The position numbers and the translations under genes were made by a program. From Marinobacter mangrovi (GTDB lineage: Bacteria > Pseudomonadota > Gammaproteobacteria > Pseudomonadales > Oleiphilaceae), in contig NZ_JAERVO010000001.1 of the NCBI RefSeq assembly GCF_016798325.1, forward strand, positions 682,001 to 746,000: DNA of 64,000 bases, in the 5' to 3' direction. This document shows, piece by piece, positions 24,760 to 33,037 of this stretch; position 1 is the stretch's first letter; each line of letters begins with the position of its first letter. The notes below the pieces were generated by a model, which was not told the origin of the DNA, did not search any database, and saw only the letters and a list, made by a program, of their open reading frames with translations.

Positions 24760-25715
24760 GCAACATCCCTCCGGTGTTGGCGGTCAATCTCGATGGCTTC
24801 CTGACGGATATGGTCGGGCAAACGGTTGAGGTCGTAGATGATGCCCAGCTTCTCCATCAGGCACAGCAGGTAGTAGGTCACGTCAATCTCGTACCACCGG
24901 AAACCCTGCCGGGCGGAGAGCGGCCAGCGGTGGTGATTGTTGTGCCAGCCTTCGCCCAGGGTCAGCAGGGCCAGCCACACATTGTTGCGGCTGTCGTCCG
25001 TGGTTTCGAACCGCCGCCGACCCCAGACGTGGGCCAGGGAGTTGATCGACACCGTCGCGTGGAACAGGGCCACGGTCGAGATAAAGAAGCCCCAGACCAC
25101 CAGTTGCAAACCGTTGGTACCCAGGCCCGGCGCCCAGCGAGCGAGGGCTTCGCCCAGCAGGTAGATCAGGGCAATGCATACGGCGGGCATCAGGGCGTCG
25201 AACCGGTTGATGAACCGCAGCTCCGGGAATTTAAGCCAGTCGCGGACCCGTTTGTCGTCCATGGCGAAGCCGGCGTCGCAGGTGAACCAGCCAATATGGG
25301 ACCACCAGAAACCGCCGTGTTGCGGCGAGTGAAGATCTTCTGGCGCGTCGGAGTGCTGATGGTGGTGTCGATGGTGGGCAGCCCACCAGAGCGGCCCGCG
25401 CTGGGCAGCGCTGGCCCCGACCAGCGCAAAGACAAACTGCCAGCCCCGGCTGGTCTTGAACGTCTTGTGTGAGAAATAGCGGTGGTAGAAGCCGGTGATG
25501 GCAAACATTCTCAGGGCGAAGAAGGCGATGGCAAACCCCACCGCGAACGCGCTGAAGCCGGTAAAAAGGGCACCGAAACAGGCCAGATGCAGCGCTAGGA
25601 AGGGCATTACCCGAACCCAGTTGAAAGAGCGGGACTGCCGGTCAAGCTGATCTGAATGCGCTTCGGAGTCGAACCATCTTTGAATGCTGTAGCGCCAATG
25701 CTGTACTCGGGTCAT
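24756..25715 (-). CDS. Membrane acyl-lipid/acyl-CoA delta-9-type fatty acid desaturase
   Basis: A 319-residue membrane di-iron desaturase. The three histidine boxes are HRYFSH at 78-83, HRHHH at 115-119 and HNNHH at 258-262, and four hydrophobic segments surround them. It introduces a double bond in an acyl chain, which may then be the substrate of the Cfa-like enzyme encoded five genes downstream. First gene of the eight-gene operon; a candidate ECF-type promoter lies 84 bp upstream. Confidence 0.92.
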   Translation of the reverse strand: MTRVQHWRYSIQRWFDSEAHSDQLDRQSRSFNWVRVMPFLALHLACFGALFTGFSAFAVGFAIAFFALRMFAITGFYHRYFSHKTFKTSRGWQFVFALVGASAAQRGPLWWAAHHRHHHQHSDAPEDLHSPQHGGFWWSHIGWFTCDAGFAMDDKRVRDWLKFPELRFINRFDALMPAVCIALIYLLGEALARWAPGLGTNGLQLVVWGFFISTVALFHATVSINSLAHVWGRRRFETTDDSRNNVWLALLTLGEGWHNNHHRWPLSARQGFRWYEIDVTYYLLCLMEKLGIIYDLNRLPDHIRQEAIEIDRQHRRDVA

Positions 25716-25798
25716 GAAAGTGAATGCCTTCCCATTGCACGGTCTGGATAACTCGAATATCCGGGCCCGGAACGTGCCCGGAACCCGACGACGGTGAC

Positions 25799-25827
25799 TA
25801 TACGTTTAAAACCAACACTTTGGATGC
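25799..25827 (-). promoter_or_regulatory. Candidate ECF-sigma promoter of the lipid-modification operon
   Basis: Reading leftward, GCATCCA and CGTATA are about 16 bp apart, resembling the TGATCC / CGTA type promoters of ChrR-linked RpoE sigma factors that control this operon type elsewhere. No sigma-ChrR gene is in the window. Tentative. Confidence 0.35.
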
Positions 25828-25833
25828 ACTGCC

Positions 25834-26892
25834 TTGCAAATAGATAGTGATTCACCCGTCAGAGATGTCATACGGACCGTTGCGATCGTTGGTTCAGGGC
25901 TGAGTGGGCTAACCGCGGCGATTTTTCTGGAAGAGGCCGGGCTTTCCGTTACGCTGATTGAGAAGAGTCGGGGACCGGGCGGTCGCCTGGCCGCAAAGCG
26001 GGTTCCGGATGGAGCGGTCGATATCGGCGCGCAGTACTTCACCATCCGCGATCCGGCGTTTCGCCGGTTTCTGGAAACCAGGGCCGGTAAAGACACGTTT
26101 GAGGAATGGCGCGGTCAGCTCCGCTTCCAGCAGGAAGACGGGCGTTGGACCGATTTTGTCGCGGGACCGCGATACGTGGGCGTTCCTCGAATGACTGCCA
26201 TTTCCCGGGCTCTGGCCACGGACTTGTCGGTGGTTTACGAGACTCGCATTGCACGCATCGAGCGGGCTACTGGGGGCTGGGCGCTGATTGATACCAACGG
26301 TGCAGTGCAGGGTGATTTCGATGCCGTGCTGATCACGGCACCTCCGGTACAGGCCCGGGACCTCTTGTTGGCATCCGATACCGGTCTGGACACCTCGGCG
26401 CACGAGCTGACGGACTTTCCTCTGGATGCCTGCTGGACCGTCATGGCCCAATTTCGCGACAACCCGAGCCCCGGAACCGATGGCTTCAGTTGTCGGCATC
26501 CCGCACTGCAATGGGCGGCCAATAACAGCAGCAAGCCCGGTCGGGAAGGCGATGGCAGCTGGTGGGTTCTGCACGCGCGGGCGGACTGGTCGGAAGCGCA
26601 TCAGGAGGCCGAGGCGGACTGGGTGGCCCGCCAACTGCTGGCGGCTTTCGGCACCTGCACGAACCCGTCATTGCTCCCGGAAACGGTCATGACCCATCGC
26701 TGGCTCTATGCGAAAACCCGCGAATCGGGTGAGCACCCGGGCCATCTGTGGTATCCGCAACAACGCATTGGCCTGTGTGGTGACTGGCTGGCCGGCGGTC
26801 GCGTCGAAGGAGCCTTCCAGAGTGGGCAGGCCCTGGCCGAGGCAATCCTTACAGCGCGCGAAGCCGCTCTGGACGGCGGTAGAAGTGGGTAA
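25834..26892 (+). CDS. Renalase-like FAD/NAD(P)-dependent oxidoreductase
   Basis: A 352-residue flavoprotein with the FAD motif VAIVGSGLSGLTAAIFLEEAGLSVTLIEKSRGPGGRLAAKR and IGAQYFTIRDPAF, typical of bacterial renalase-like proteins, and a C-terminal IGLCGDWLAGGRVEGAFQSGQALAEAI. The best start available in frame is a TTG at 25834. It is divergent from the desaturase operon, with which it may share regulation. Its last 44 bp overlap the 3' end of the convergent HD gene. Confidence 0.85.
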   Translation: MQIDSDSPVRDVIRTVAIVGSGLSGLTAAIFLEEAGLSVTLIEKSRGPGGRLAAKRVPDGAVDIGAQYFTIRDPAFRRFLETRAGKDTFEEWRGQLRFQQEDGRWTDFVAGPRYVGVPRMTAISRALATDLSVVYETRIARIERATGGWALIDTNGAVQGDFDAVLITAPPVQARDLLLASDTGLDTSAHELTDFPLDACWTVMAQFRDNPSPGTDGFSCRHPALQWAANNSSKPGREGDGSWWVLHARADWSEAHQEAEADWVARQLLAAFGTCTNPSLLPETVMTHRWLYAKTRESGEHPGHLWYPQQRIGLCGDWLAGGRVEGAFQSGQALAEAILTAREAALDGGRSG

Positions 26893-28315
26893 TGGTGCCG
26901 TCCCCGAACTTTGAGAAGAAGGCGCTGACGTCGGTAATCCGCTTGAGGTGACGCCGGCGGGTGACCGGTTCGCGCATCAGCACCTTGATGCCGTTGAAAT
27001 TGTCCTGAATGTTGGAGAAGCGGGCCCGCATGGTGCAAGTGACCACCTCGGACGGTGAGGTGCCGAGCATGCCGGCCAGTTCTTCGATATGGGCCTGTCG
27101 TTGCTCGGGGGTGAGGTTCTCCCGGGTGTCGAGGTGGTCGAGCTTGATCCGGTCCACGATGCACTTGGAATAACTGTTTGGCGTCTGGCGCGCCTTGCGC
27201 CGGAACGCTTCCCAGAAGAAGTTGTCCGTCAGTTCGGCAAAATAGTCCATGCGGCTCAGGCAGACATCGACCCAGTCAAAGGTCTCCGGATCCTCCAGCA
27301 CCTCGTTGATGGCCTCACGCAGCAACCAGTCAAAGCCCAGGGCTGTCTTGTGGGCGTAGACCTTGCGGTACATCTGGTAACGGCTGTAGACGAAGTCTTC
27401 CAGCGCGCCCAGGCCCTTGTGGGTGATCGCCAGACCCAGCCACGGCTCCTCCACGTTCCAGCCAAAACGCAGGTTGCTCAGCAGGTGATCCAGATTGAAT
27501 CCGCCGATGGTGACGGACGAGTGGAAACCATCCCGCAGCATGTAGTCGGCCCGATCCGCATCAATCTCGCCGGATACGATCGAAGACAACAGGTCCATGA
27601 CCAGGCGTGGCGTGGACGTGTCCTGCAGCACGCCGGCGTGGGCGTCCGGACCGGCGATAAACGACCAGAAGGTTTCCGCGTGCCGGCAGAAAACCTCGGA
27701 GGGTGTGACGCGGGTCGTTTCCATAATGCCCAGCACATCGTTACGATGCAGCCCGGCAGGCTCCAGGTCGGTGTTTTCGAGCACGTCATAGGCGACCCGC
27801 ACTGAATAATGCTCGTGCTCCAGCTCTTCCGGCGGCTCATTGTAGATGTCGCTGATGTCGATGCCGGCCCAGAGATCCCGGAAGCGGCTCGGACGACTCA
27901 TCAGTTCCTTGATCCGGCGTGCCTGGGTGAATTGGTGGGAAAAACTGGAATGCCCGCTGTCGTGCAGCAGGCAGGCGAGGCGGATGATCTTGGACAGGTA
28001 ATCGATGGCTTCGAGTTGCGTCAGCGTCAGGTCCACATCCCGGCTGAGCTGCTGTTCCCGCAGGTAGGCGTTGATCATCGAGCGGAACATGCGCGTGCCC
28101 ACGTGCATCACGCCAATGCTGTGGAGAAACCGTGAGTGGGTCGCGCCCGGAAAAACGAGGCTCAGGATGTCGTTCTGGCAGATATTGCGCAGACGCTGGT
28201 ACAGCGGGTGGTCGATCACCTGAATCTCGTGGCGATACAACGGGATACCGCCGTGGACCGGATCCATGATGAGCTTATCGTAGGCGCCCAGCAGGTCATC
28301 TATCGCTCGTGGCAT
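26849..28315 (-). CDS. HD-domain phosphohydrolase (dGTPase/SAMHD1-like)
   Basis: A 488-residue protein with an N-terminal DPVHGGIPLYRHEIQVIDHPLYQRLRNI block and the HD metal site: TRHSRFLHSIGV-type histidine (THSRFLHSIGV), LLHDSGHSSFSHQF and EIDADRADYMLRDG. It belongs to the HD superfamily of metal-dependent phosphohydrolases; a nucleotide substrate is likely but not proven. It stands alone and is divergent from the response-regulator gene, 124 bp apart. Confidence 0.87.
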   Translation of the reverse strand: MPRAIDDLLGAYDKLIMDPVHGGIPLYRHEIQVIDHPLYQRLRNICQNDILSLVFPGATHSRFLHSIGVMHVGTRMFRSMINAYLREQQLSRDVDLTLTQLEAIDYLSKIIRLACLLHDSGHSSFSHQFTQARRIKELMSRPSRFRDLWAGIDISDIYNEPPEELEHEHYSVRVAYDVLENTDLEPAGLHRNDVLGIMETTRVTPSEVFCRHAETFWSFIAGPDAHAGVLQDTSTPRLVMDLLSSIVSGEIDADRADYMLRDGFHSSVTIGGFNLDHLLSNLRFGWNVEEPWLGLAITHKGLGALEDFVYSRYQMYRKVYAHKTALGFDWLLREAINEVLEDPETFDWVDVCLSRMDYFAELTDNFFWEAFRRKARQTPNSYSKCIVDRIKLDHLDTRENLTPEQRQAHIEELAGMLGTSPSEVVTCTMRARFSNIQDNFNGIKVLMREPVTRRRHLKRITDVSAFFSKFGDGTITHFYRRPERLRAL

Positions 28316-28439
28316 GCGGGAAAGGCCTCCTCAGGCTTGTTATATGTCGCCGCCGTGCCAGAATAGCGGATAAGGCAAGCCCCTGAAATGGCCATGTGAT
28401 ATCCCGTTGATACAGCGGGTGTTCTCGGAGGAAGTTTAA

Positions 28440-29624
28440 ATGGGATCGCGCACTGAGCGCATTCTGATTATTGATCCGGACCCCGCGGCGGCAAAGGAAT
28501 TGGACCGCTTCCTGGAATCCCGGGGTTTTTATGTCAGTACGTACGCCAGCATCGGTAAGGCCGAAGCCGCCTTCGAAGACAAGATGCCGGATGCGATCTT
28601 CGCCGACGTCTCCGCCGACTTGATCCGCAAGCTGGTGGACCGCATGGACGATGAGGACGCGTTTGTGCCCATCATTGCCTGCCACGCCTCGGAAAGCGCC
28701 GAGGAGGTGGTGTCCGCCCTGCGGGCCGGTGCCGCCGACTTTGTGATCAAACCCTACCACGACAAGGATCTGCTGGACGACGTGCTGGCCAAGATGTTCG
28801 ACCGGGTGCGGGTGTCGAGGCTGAACCAGGTCTACCGGCAGGAGCTGGAGGCCGCCAACCGTGACTTGCGGGCCGGGATTTCCGAGTTGCGCGCCGACCA
28901 GCGGGCCGGGCGCAAGGTCCAGCTCAAGATGTTGCCGGACCGGCACTTTGAGTCAACGGCGGTGTCTATTGATCATATGATCAAGCCGTCCCTCTATCTG
29001 AGTGGCGATTTTCTCGATTATTTCCCGTTGGATGAGAACCGGACGCTGGTCTACATTGCCGACGTCTCCGGTCATGGGGCCAGTTCGGCCTTTGTGACCG
29101 TATTACTGAAGAATCTGACGAACCGGTTGCAACGTAATGTAAGAAGGGGCTCCAGCGATGATATCCTGTACCCCGACCGGTTCCTGCAGCGGATCAACTC
29201 GGAACTGCTGGACACCGGGCTTGGTAAGCACCTGACGGTGTTTGCCGGCATTATCTATCATCAGGAGCGCAAGCTGGCTTATGCCGTCGGGGCGCATTTC
29301 CCGATGCCGATGGTGGGTAACGCCCAAGGCGAGTGGCATTTTCTGGAAGGTAACGGCCTGCCGGTCGGGCTGTTTGAGAGTCCCACATGGGACGTCTACG
29401 AAATGCCGCTGGAGGAAGGATTCCGCCTGATCCTGTTTTCCGACGGAATCCTGGAAGTCATCAAGGCCCGAAGCCTCGATGAAAAGGAGCGACAACTACT
29501 TGAAGTCGTTTCCGGAGGTCGTCACACTATCGCATCCTTGAGTGATGCCCTGAACCTCGATGCAATCACAGAATTGCCGGACGATATCGCTATTGTGACA
29601 GTGACGGACGTAGTGGCGAACTAA
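28440..29624 (+). CDS. Response regulator with PP2C/SpoIIE-type phosphatase output (RssB-like)
   Basis: A 394-residue protein. The N-terminal receiver domain (about 1-125) has IDPDPAA and a phospho-acceptor Asp in AIFADVSAD; KPYHD carries the conserved Lys. A coiled linker is followed by a PP2C-like phosphatase domain (about 175-390) with VYIADVSGHGASSAFVT and LILFSDGILEV. It should dephosphorylate the STAS protein encoded 1 bp downstream, in a partner-switching pathway like PA2798/PA2797 of Pseudomonas (RssB/RssC). The start has GGAGGA upstream. Confidence 0.88.
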   Translation: MGSRTERILIIDPDPAAAKELDRFLESRGFYVSTYASIGKAEAAFEDKMPDAIFADVSADLIRKLVDRMDDEDAFVPIIACHASESAEEVVSALRAGAADFVIKPYHDKDLLDDVLAKMFDRVRVSRLNQVYRQELEAANRDLRAGISELRADQRAGRKVQLKMLPDRHFESTAVSIDHMIKPSLYLSGDFLDYFPLDENRTLVYIADVSGHGASSAFVTVLLKNLTNRLQRNVRRGSSDDILYPDRFLQRINSELLDTGLGKHLTVFAGIIYHQERKLAYAVGAHFPMPMVGNAQGEWHFLEGNGLPVGLFESPTWDVYEMPLEEGFRLILFSDGILEVIKARSLDEKERQLLEVVSGGRHTIASLSDALNLDAITELPDDIAIVTVTDVVAN

Positions 29625-29625
29625 G

Positions 29626-30114
29626 ATGTCTAGCTACAAGATACTGCAAGCTGAGCAACAAGGGATTTATCTCCTGAAGTTTATCGGCGAAATCCGGCTG
29701 AACCTGTGTTCAACGCTGGACAATCTGGTTGAGTCCATCACGAACAACCCTGAATTCCGCACGGTTGTCATTGATCTCTCCGAAACCGAGATTATCGACA
29801 GCACCACGCTGGGGCTGTTGGCGAAGATCGCCATGGCTGCCGAGAAGCGCAGTCATTTCCTGCCGACACTGATCTCCACCAATCCCGATGTGACCCGCAT
29901 CATTACGTCCATGGGGTTCGACAAGATTTTCATCATCGTGCGCGAACCAGCCTCCCGGATTGAAGAGCTGGAAGAGATTCCCGTGCTCCGGGCCAGCGAA
30001 CAGCAGGTCCGTGACAAGGTACTGGATGCACACCGGGTCCTGATGGGCATGAACAGCCGCAACCGCGAAGAGTTCAAGAACCTGGTAAGGGCGCTGGAGT
30101 GCGAAGAACCCTGA
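29626..30114 (+). CDS. STAS-domain anti-sigma-factor antagonist (RssC-like)
   Basis: A 162-residue protein with a STAS domain (about 1-105): VVIDLSETEIIDSTTLGLLAKIA holds the Ser/Thr phosphorylation site, and INPDVTRIITSMGFDKIFII-type sequence follows. The C-terminal tail of about 50 charged residues is extra. It is the probable substrate of the preceding phosphatase and may control an alternative sigma factor or another target through an anti-sigma kinase encoded elsewhere. Translational coupling with the phosphatase gene is very close. Confidence 0.87.
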   Translation: MSSYKILQAEQQGIYLLKFIGEIRLNLCSTLDNLVESITNNPEFRTVVIDLSETEIIDSTTLGLLAKIAMAAEKRSHFLPTLISTNPDVTRIITSMGFDKIFIIVREPASRIEELEEIPVLRASEQQVRDKVLDAHRVLMGMNSRNREEFKNLVRALECEEP

Positions 30115-30214
30115 TCGGGGAATCGCCTTCTTCCGCCTTGCCATGCTGATCCGCTTCGCCCGAACGCCGTCGCCCGCTGCCCCGCATCCCTGATTCATAC
30201 ACCACGGTATTTTC

Positions 30215-31285
30215 ATGTCTGATAACAAAACAGCGACATCCGCCCGTCCATCCGCTCCAACCGGCCGGCAGGTTGCCGTACTCGGCGGTGGCAGCTTTGG
30301 AACGGCGATGACCAAGGTGCTGGCGGAAAATGGCCACACCGTCCGCTTCTGGATGCGCAGCGAGGCCCAGGTCGAAGAAGTGAAGACCGCTGGCACCAAC
30401 CGCCGGTATATGCCGGATGTGGTCCTGAGCGGTGATATCCGGGCCACCACCGATTTCCGCGAAGCGGTGCATGAGGCCGAGGCCATTTTCGTCGCGATTC
30501 CCAGCAAGGCTTTCCGCACGGTGATCCGCGAGCATGCCACGGAATTTGAAGACGGGCAGGTGGTGGTCAGCCTGACCAAGGGCATCGAGAAGGAAGGGTT
30601 CCGCCTGATGAGCGAAATCCTCCAGGAAGAAATTCCACGCACCCGAATCGGCGTGCTGAGTGGCCCCAATCTGGCGCAGGAGATCGCCGGGCGAGACCTG
30701 ACAGCGACCGTTATCGCCGCCAAGGATCCTGACGTCCGCAATCGTGTCCAGGAATTGCTGGGGTGCGATTATTTCCGGGTCTACGCCAACGTGGACGTGT
30801 ACGGTGTAGAGCTGGCCGGGGCCCTGAAAAACATCTATGCGATTGTGGCGGGTATGGCCTCAGCGCTGTCGCTGGGCGAAAATGCCCGGGCCATGCTGAT
30901 TACCCGCAGTCTGGCGGAGATGAGCCGGTTCGCCGTCAGCCTGGGGGCGAACCCCATGACGTTTATGGGGCTGGCCGGCGTAGGCGATCTGATCGTCACC
31001 TGTACCTCATCCAAGAGCCGCAATTTCCGGATCGGTTATGCGGTGGGTCAAGGGCAGGAACTGGACGACGCCGTAGCCGAGCTGGGGCAGGTGGCGGAAG
31101 GGATCCGCACGCTGCAGCTGGTCAAGGACAAGGCGGAGGACATGGGCGTGCCCATGCCGCTGGTCGGCGGGCTGCACAAGATCCTCTACAGTGACGCCAC
31201 CATATACGACGTGATCAACGGACTGATGACGGCGGTGCAGAATTCAGACGTGGAGTTCATTCTCCCGCGCACCCTGTCATCCTGA
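30215..31285 (+). CDS. gpsA: Glycerol-3-phosphate dehydrogenase [NAD(P)+]
   Basis: A 356-residue protein that makes sn-glycerol-3-phosphate from dihydroxyacetone phosphate for phospholipid synthesis. The N-terminal Rossmann motif VAVLGGGSFGTAMTKVLAENGH, VSLTKGIE, SGPNLAQEI, the catalytic-lysine region VELAGALKNIYAIVAGM and GLAGVGDLIVTC identify GpsA. A disordered N-terminal tail of about 20 residues precedes the core. It lies 16 bp before sixA and is probably cotranscribed with it. Confidence 0.95.
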   Translation: MSDNKTATSARPSAPTGRQVAVLGGGSFGTAMTKVLAENGHTVRFWMRSEAQVEEVKTAGTNRRYMPDVVLSGDIRATTDFREAVHEAEAIFVAIPSKAFRTVIREHATEFEDGQVVVSLTKGIEKEGFRLMSEILQEEIPRTRIGVLSGPNLAQEIAGRDLTATVIAAKDPDVRNRVQELLGCDYFRVYANVDVYGVELAGALKNIYAIVAGMASALSLGENARAMLITRSLAEMSRFAVSLGANPMTFMGLAGVGDLIVTCTSSKSRNFRIGYAVGQGQELDDAVAELGQVAEGIRTLQLVKDKAEDMGVPMPLVGGLHKILYSDATIYDVINGLMTAVQNSDVEFILPRTLSS

Positions 31286-31301
31286 AGCGGAAAGGGCGGT
31301 T

Positions 31302-31757
31302 GTGAAACTGATCATCATGCGCCACGGCGAGGCCGGCTGGCACAGTATCGACCAGATGCGGGAGTTGACCGAAGCCGGGCGCTTTGCCAGTGGCCGGGTG
31401 GCCAGCGAGATTGCGTCGTCCCGCTGGCGGCCGGAGCTGATCTGGTGTTCGACGCTGACCCGGGCCCAGCAGACGGCATCGATTGTTGGCGAGGTAATGA
31501 ATTTGCCGATCATTGAGCGGCCCTTCCTGACGCCGGACAATGATCCCGGTGAGTGCCTGGATGTGCTGCTCACCGAAGATAATCTCCCGCAGACTCTGAT
31601 GATCGTCTCGCACATGCCGCTGGTGGGCTCGCTGGCCACCTTGCTGGTGGACGGTCACCGCCGCGGCATTCCCTTCATGACCAGCCAGGCTATGGTGCTT
31701 GATCTCCCCATCGTCGGGCCTGGTTGTGGCGATCTGAAGGCGCAGTTCCTGGCCTGA
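31302..31757 (+). CDS. sixA: Phosphohistidine phosphatase SixA
   Basis: A 151-residue histidine-phosphatase-superfamily protein beginning LIIMRHGEAGWHS, with the phospho-accepting His in RHG and the second catalytic His in MIVSHMPLVGSLA. SixA dephosphorylates histidine-phosphotransfer domains or phosphotransferase proteins. The start is GTG. It is directly downstream of gpsA, a linkage also seen in other gammaproteobacteria. Confidence 0.9.
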   Translation: MKLIIMRHGEAGWHSIDQMRELTEAGRFASGRVASEIASSRWRPELIWCSTLTRAQQTASIVGEVMNLPIIERPFLTPDNDPGECLDVLLTEDNLPQTLMIVSHMPLVGSLATLLVDGHRRGIPFMTSQAMVLDLPIVGPGCGDLKAQFLA

Positions 31758-31760
31758 TTC

Positions 31761-31802
31761 TAGTGACCCATCGGGTTAACGAACTAACCCGATGGGTCAC
31801 TA
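31761..31802. repeat. Perfect 18-bp inverted repeat between convergent genes
   Basis: TAGTGACCCATCGGGTTA (31761-31778) and its exact reverse complement (31785-31802) flank a 6-nt loop. It starts 3 bp after the sixA stop and includes the stop codon of the aminotransferase gene. No T-run follows on either strand; it may still act as a bidirectional terminator or RNA 3'-end stabiliser. Confidence 0.85.
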
Positions 31803-32930
31803 AGCGCCGATCAGCTTTCGCAAGCGATCCACCGCCTGATCCATCGCGCGTTCAGTGGTGTAGAAGTGCGGCGAGAAGCGAACGCCGCCGCCGCGGCTGG
31901 CGCAGACCACTTGCTCAGCCATCAGGGCCTTGTAAAGCTCCTGGGAATGTTGCCCTTCAACCCGGAAAGTCAGGATGCCTGAACGTCGGCGTTCATCCAG
32001 CGCGCTCAGGATAGCGACGCCGGGCACGTTTCGCAGGGCGTTCGCCAGATAATCCACTTTGGCAAACAGGTGATCCCGGACGTTATCCATGCCGTGCTCC
32101 AGGAGCAGGCCGGTGCTGGCTTCCAGGGCGTGAGCGGCCACGCTGTTGGGGCTGCCACACTCGAATCTGACCGCAGACGGCGCGACGCGCCAGCTGTGCT
32201 GATCAAAATCCCCGCGTTTATCCACCATGTGCCAGCCGTATTCGTTCAGCTTGAGCTGATCCCGCAACCCCGCACGTACATAGAAGACGCCCAGGCCTTC
32301 GGGGCCCAGCAACCACTTGTGTCCGTCGGCCATGGTGAAGTCGATCTGTGCCCGTTGGACATCCATGGGCAGGGCGCCGAGGCTCTGAATCGCGTCGACG
32401 CAAAACAGGATGTCCGCTTCTTTGCACGCTTTGCCGAGTCTTTCGAGATCTACACGCAGGCCGGTTCCGTACTGCACGGAGCTGATGGCCAGCAGGCGCG
32501 TGTTCTCTGTGAAGGCGGCGATGATATCCGCCTCGCAATCGTCTCCGTCGAGACTGACTTTGCGGACCGTAACGCCCTGGTCGGCGAGGGACTCCCACAC
32601 GATGCTGTTGGATGGGAATTCCTGGTCGGAGATAATGATTTCATCGCCCGGCGACCAGCTCAGTCCGTAGGCCACGAATGACAGCGCCTCGGAGGTATTC
32701 TTGACCAGTGCGATATCCTCCGCCGAAGGTGCATTCAATAGTTGGGCGAGGTTCGTTCGCAACCGGCTTTCGACGTCCATCCAGCGGGGATAGTGCTGTG
32801 CGCCCCTTTCGGCATTCTCCCGGGCAAATCGGGCGACGGCGTCAGCAGCGCGAGTAGGCCAGGGCGCCACGGCCGCGTGATTGAGATAACTGATCTGAGG
32901 ATCGAGTTTAAATTCGTTATCCAGGTCCAT
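31800..32930 (-). CDS. Class V PLP-dependent aminotransferase/cysteine desulfurase-like protein
   Basis: A 376-residue enzyme of the class V fold. Visible are ISYLNHAAVAPWPTRA, NTSEALSFVAYGL, the PLP-contacting DAIQSLGALPMDV and the Schiff-base lysine in MADGHKWLLGPEGLGVFYV. It lacks an obvious persulfide-forming cysteine loop near the C-terminus (a cysteine is present in VVCASRGGGVRFSPHFY). It could be an isopenicillin-epimerase-like or lyase-type enzyme. The ATG at 32930 fits the family start, but the ribosome binding site is poor. The stop codon lies inside a perfect inverted repeat. Confidence 0.82.
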   Translation of the reverse strand: MDLDNEFKLDPQISYLNHAAVAPWPTRAADAVARFARENAERGAQHYPRWMDVESRLRTNLAQLLNAPSAEDIALVKNTSEALSFVAYGLSWSPGDEIIISDQEFPSNSIVWESLADQGVTVRKVSLDGDDCEADIIAAFTENTRLLAISSVQYGTGLRVDLERLGKACKEADILFCVDAIQSLGALPMDVQRAQIDFTMADGHKWLLGPEGLGVFYVRAGLRDQLKLNEYGWHMVDKRGDFDQHSWRVAPSAVRFECGSPNSVAAHALEASTGLLLEHGMDNVRDHLFAKVDYLANALRNVPGVAILSALDERRRSGILTFRVEGQHSQELYKALMAEQVVCASRGGGVRFSPHFYTTERAMDQAVDRLRKLIGA

Positions 32931-33037
32931 GATAAGATTAAATATCCTTTTTGGAGTCGGCGTCTGAATGAATCCGGGCCAGGCCCTTTGTAACGACACT
33001 ACCATACAGCGGATACGAGACGGAGTTTTGAAGACCT

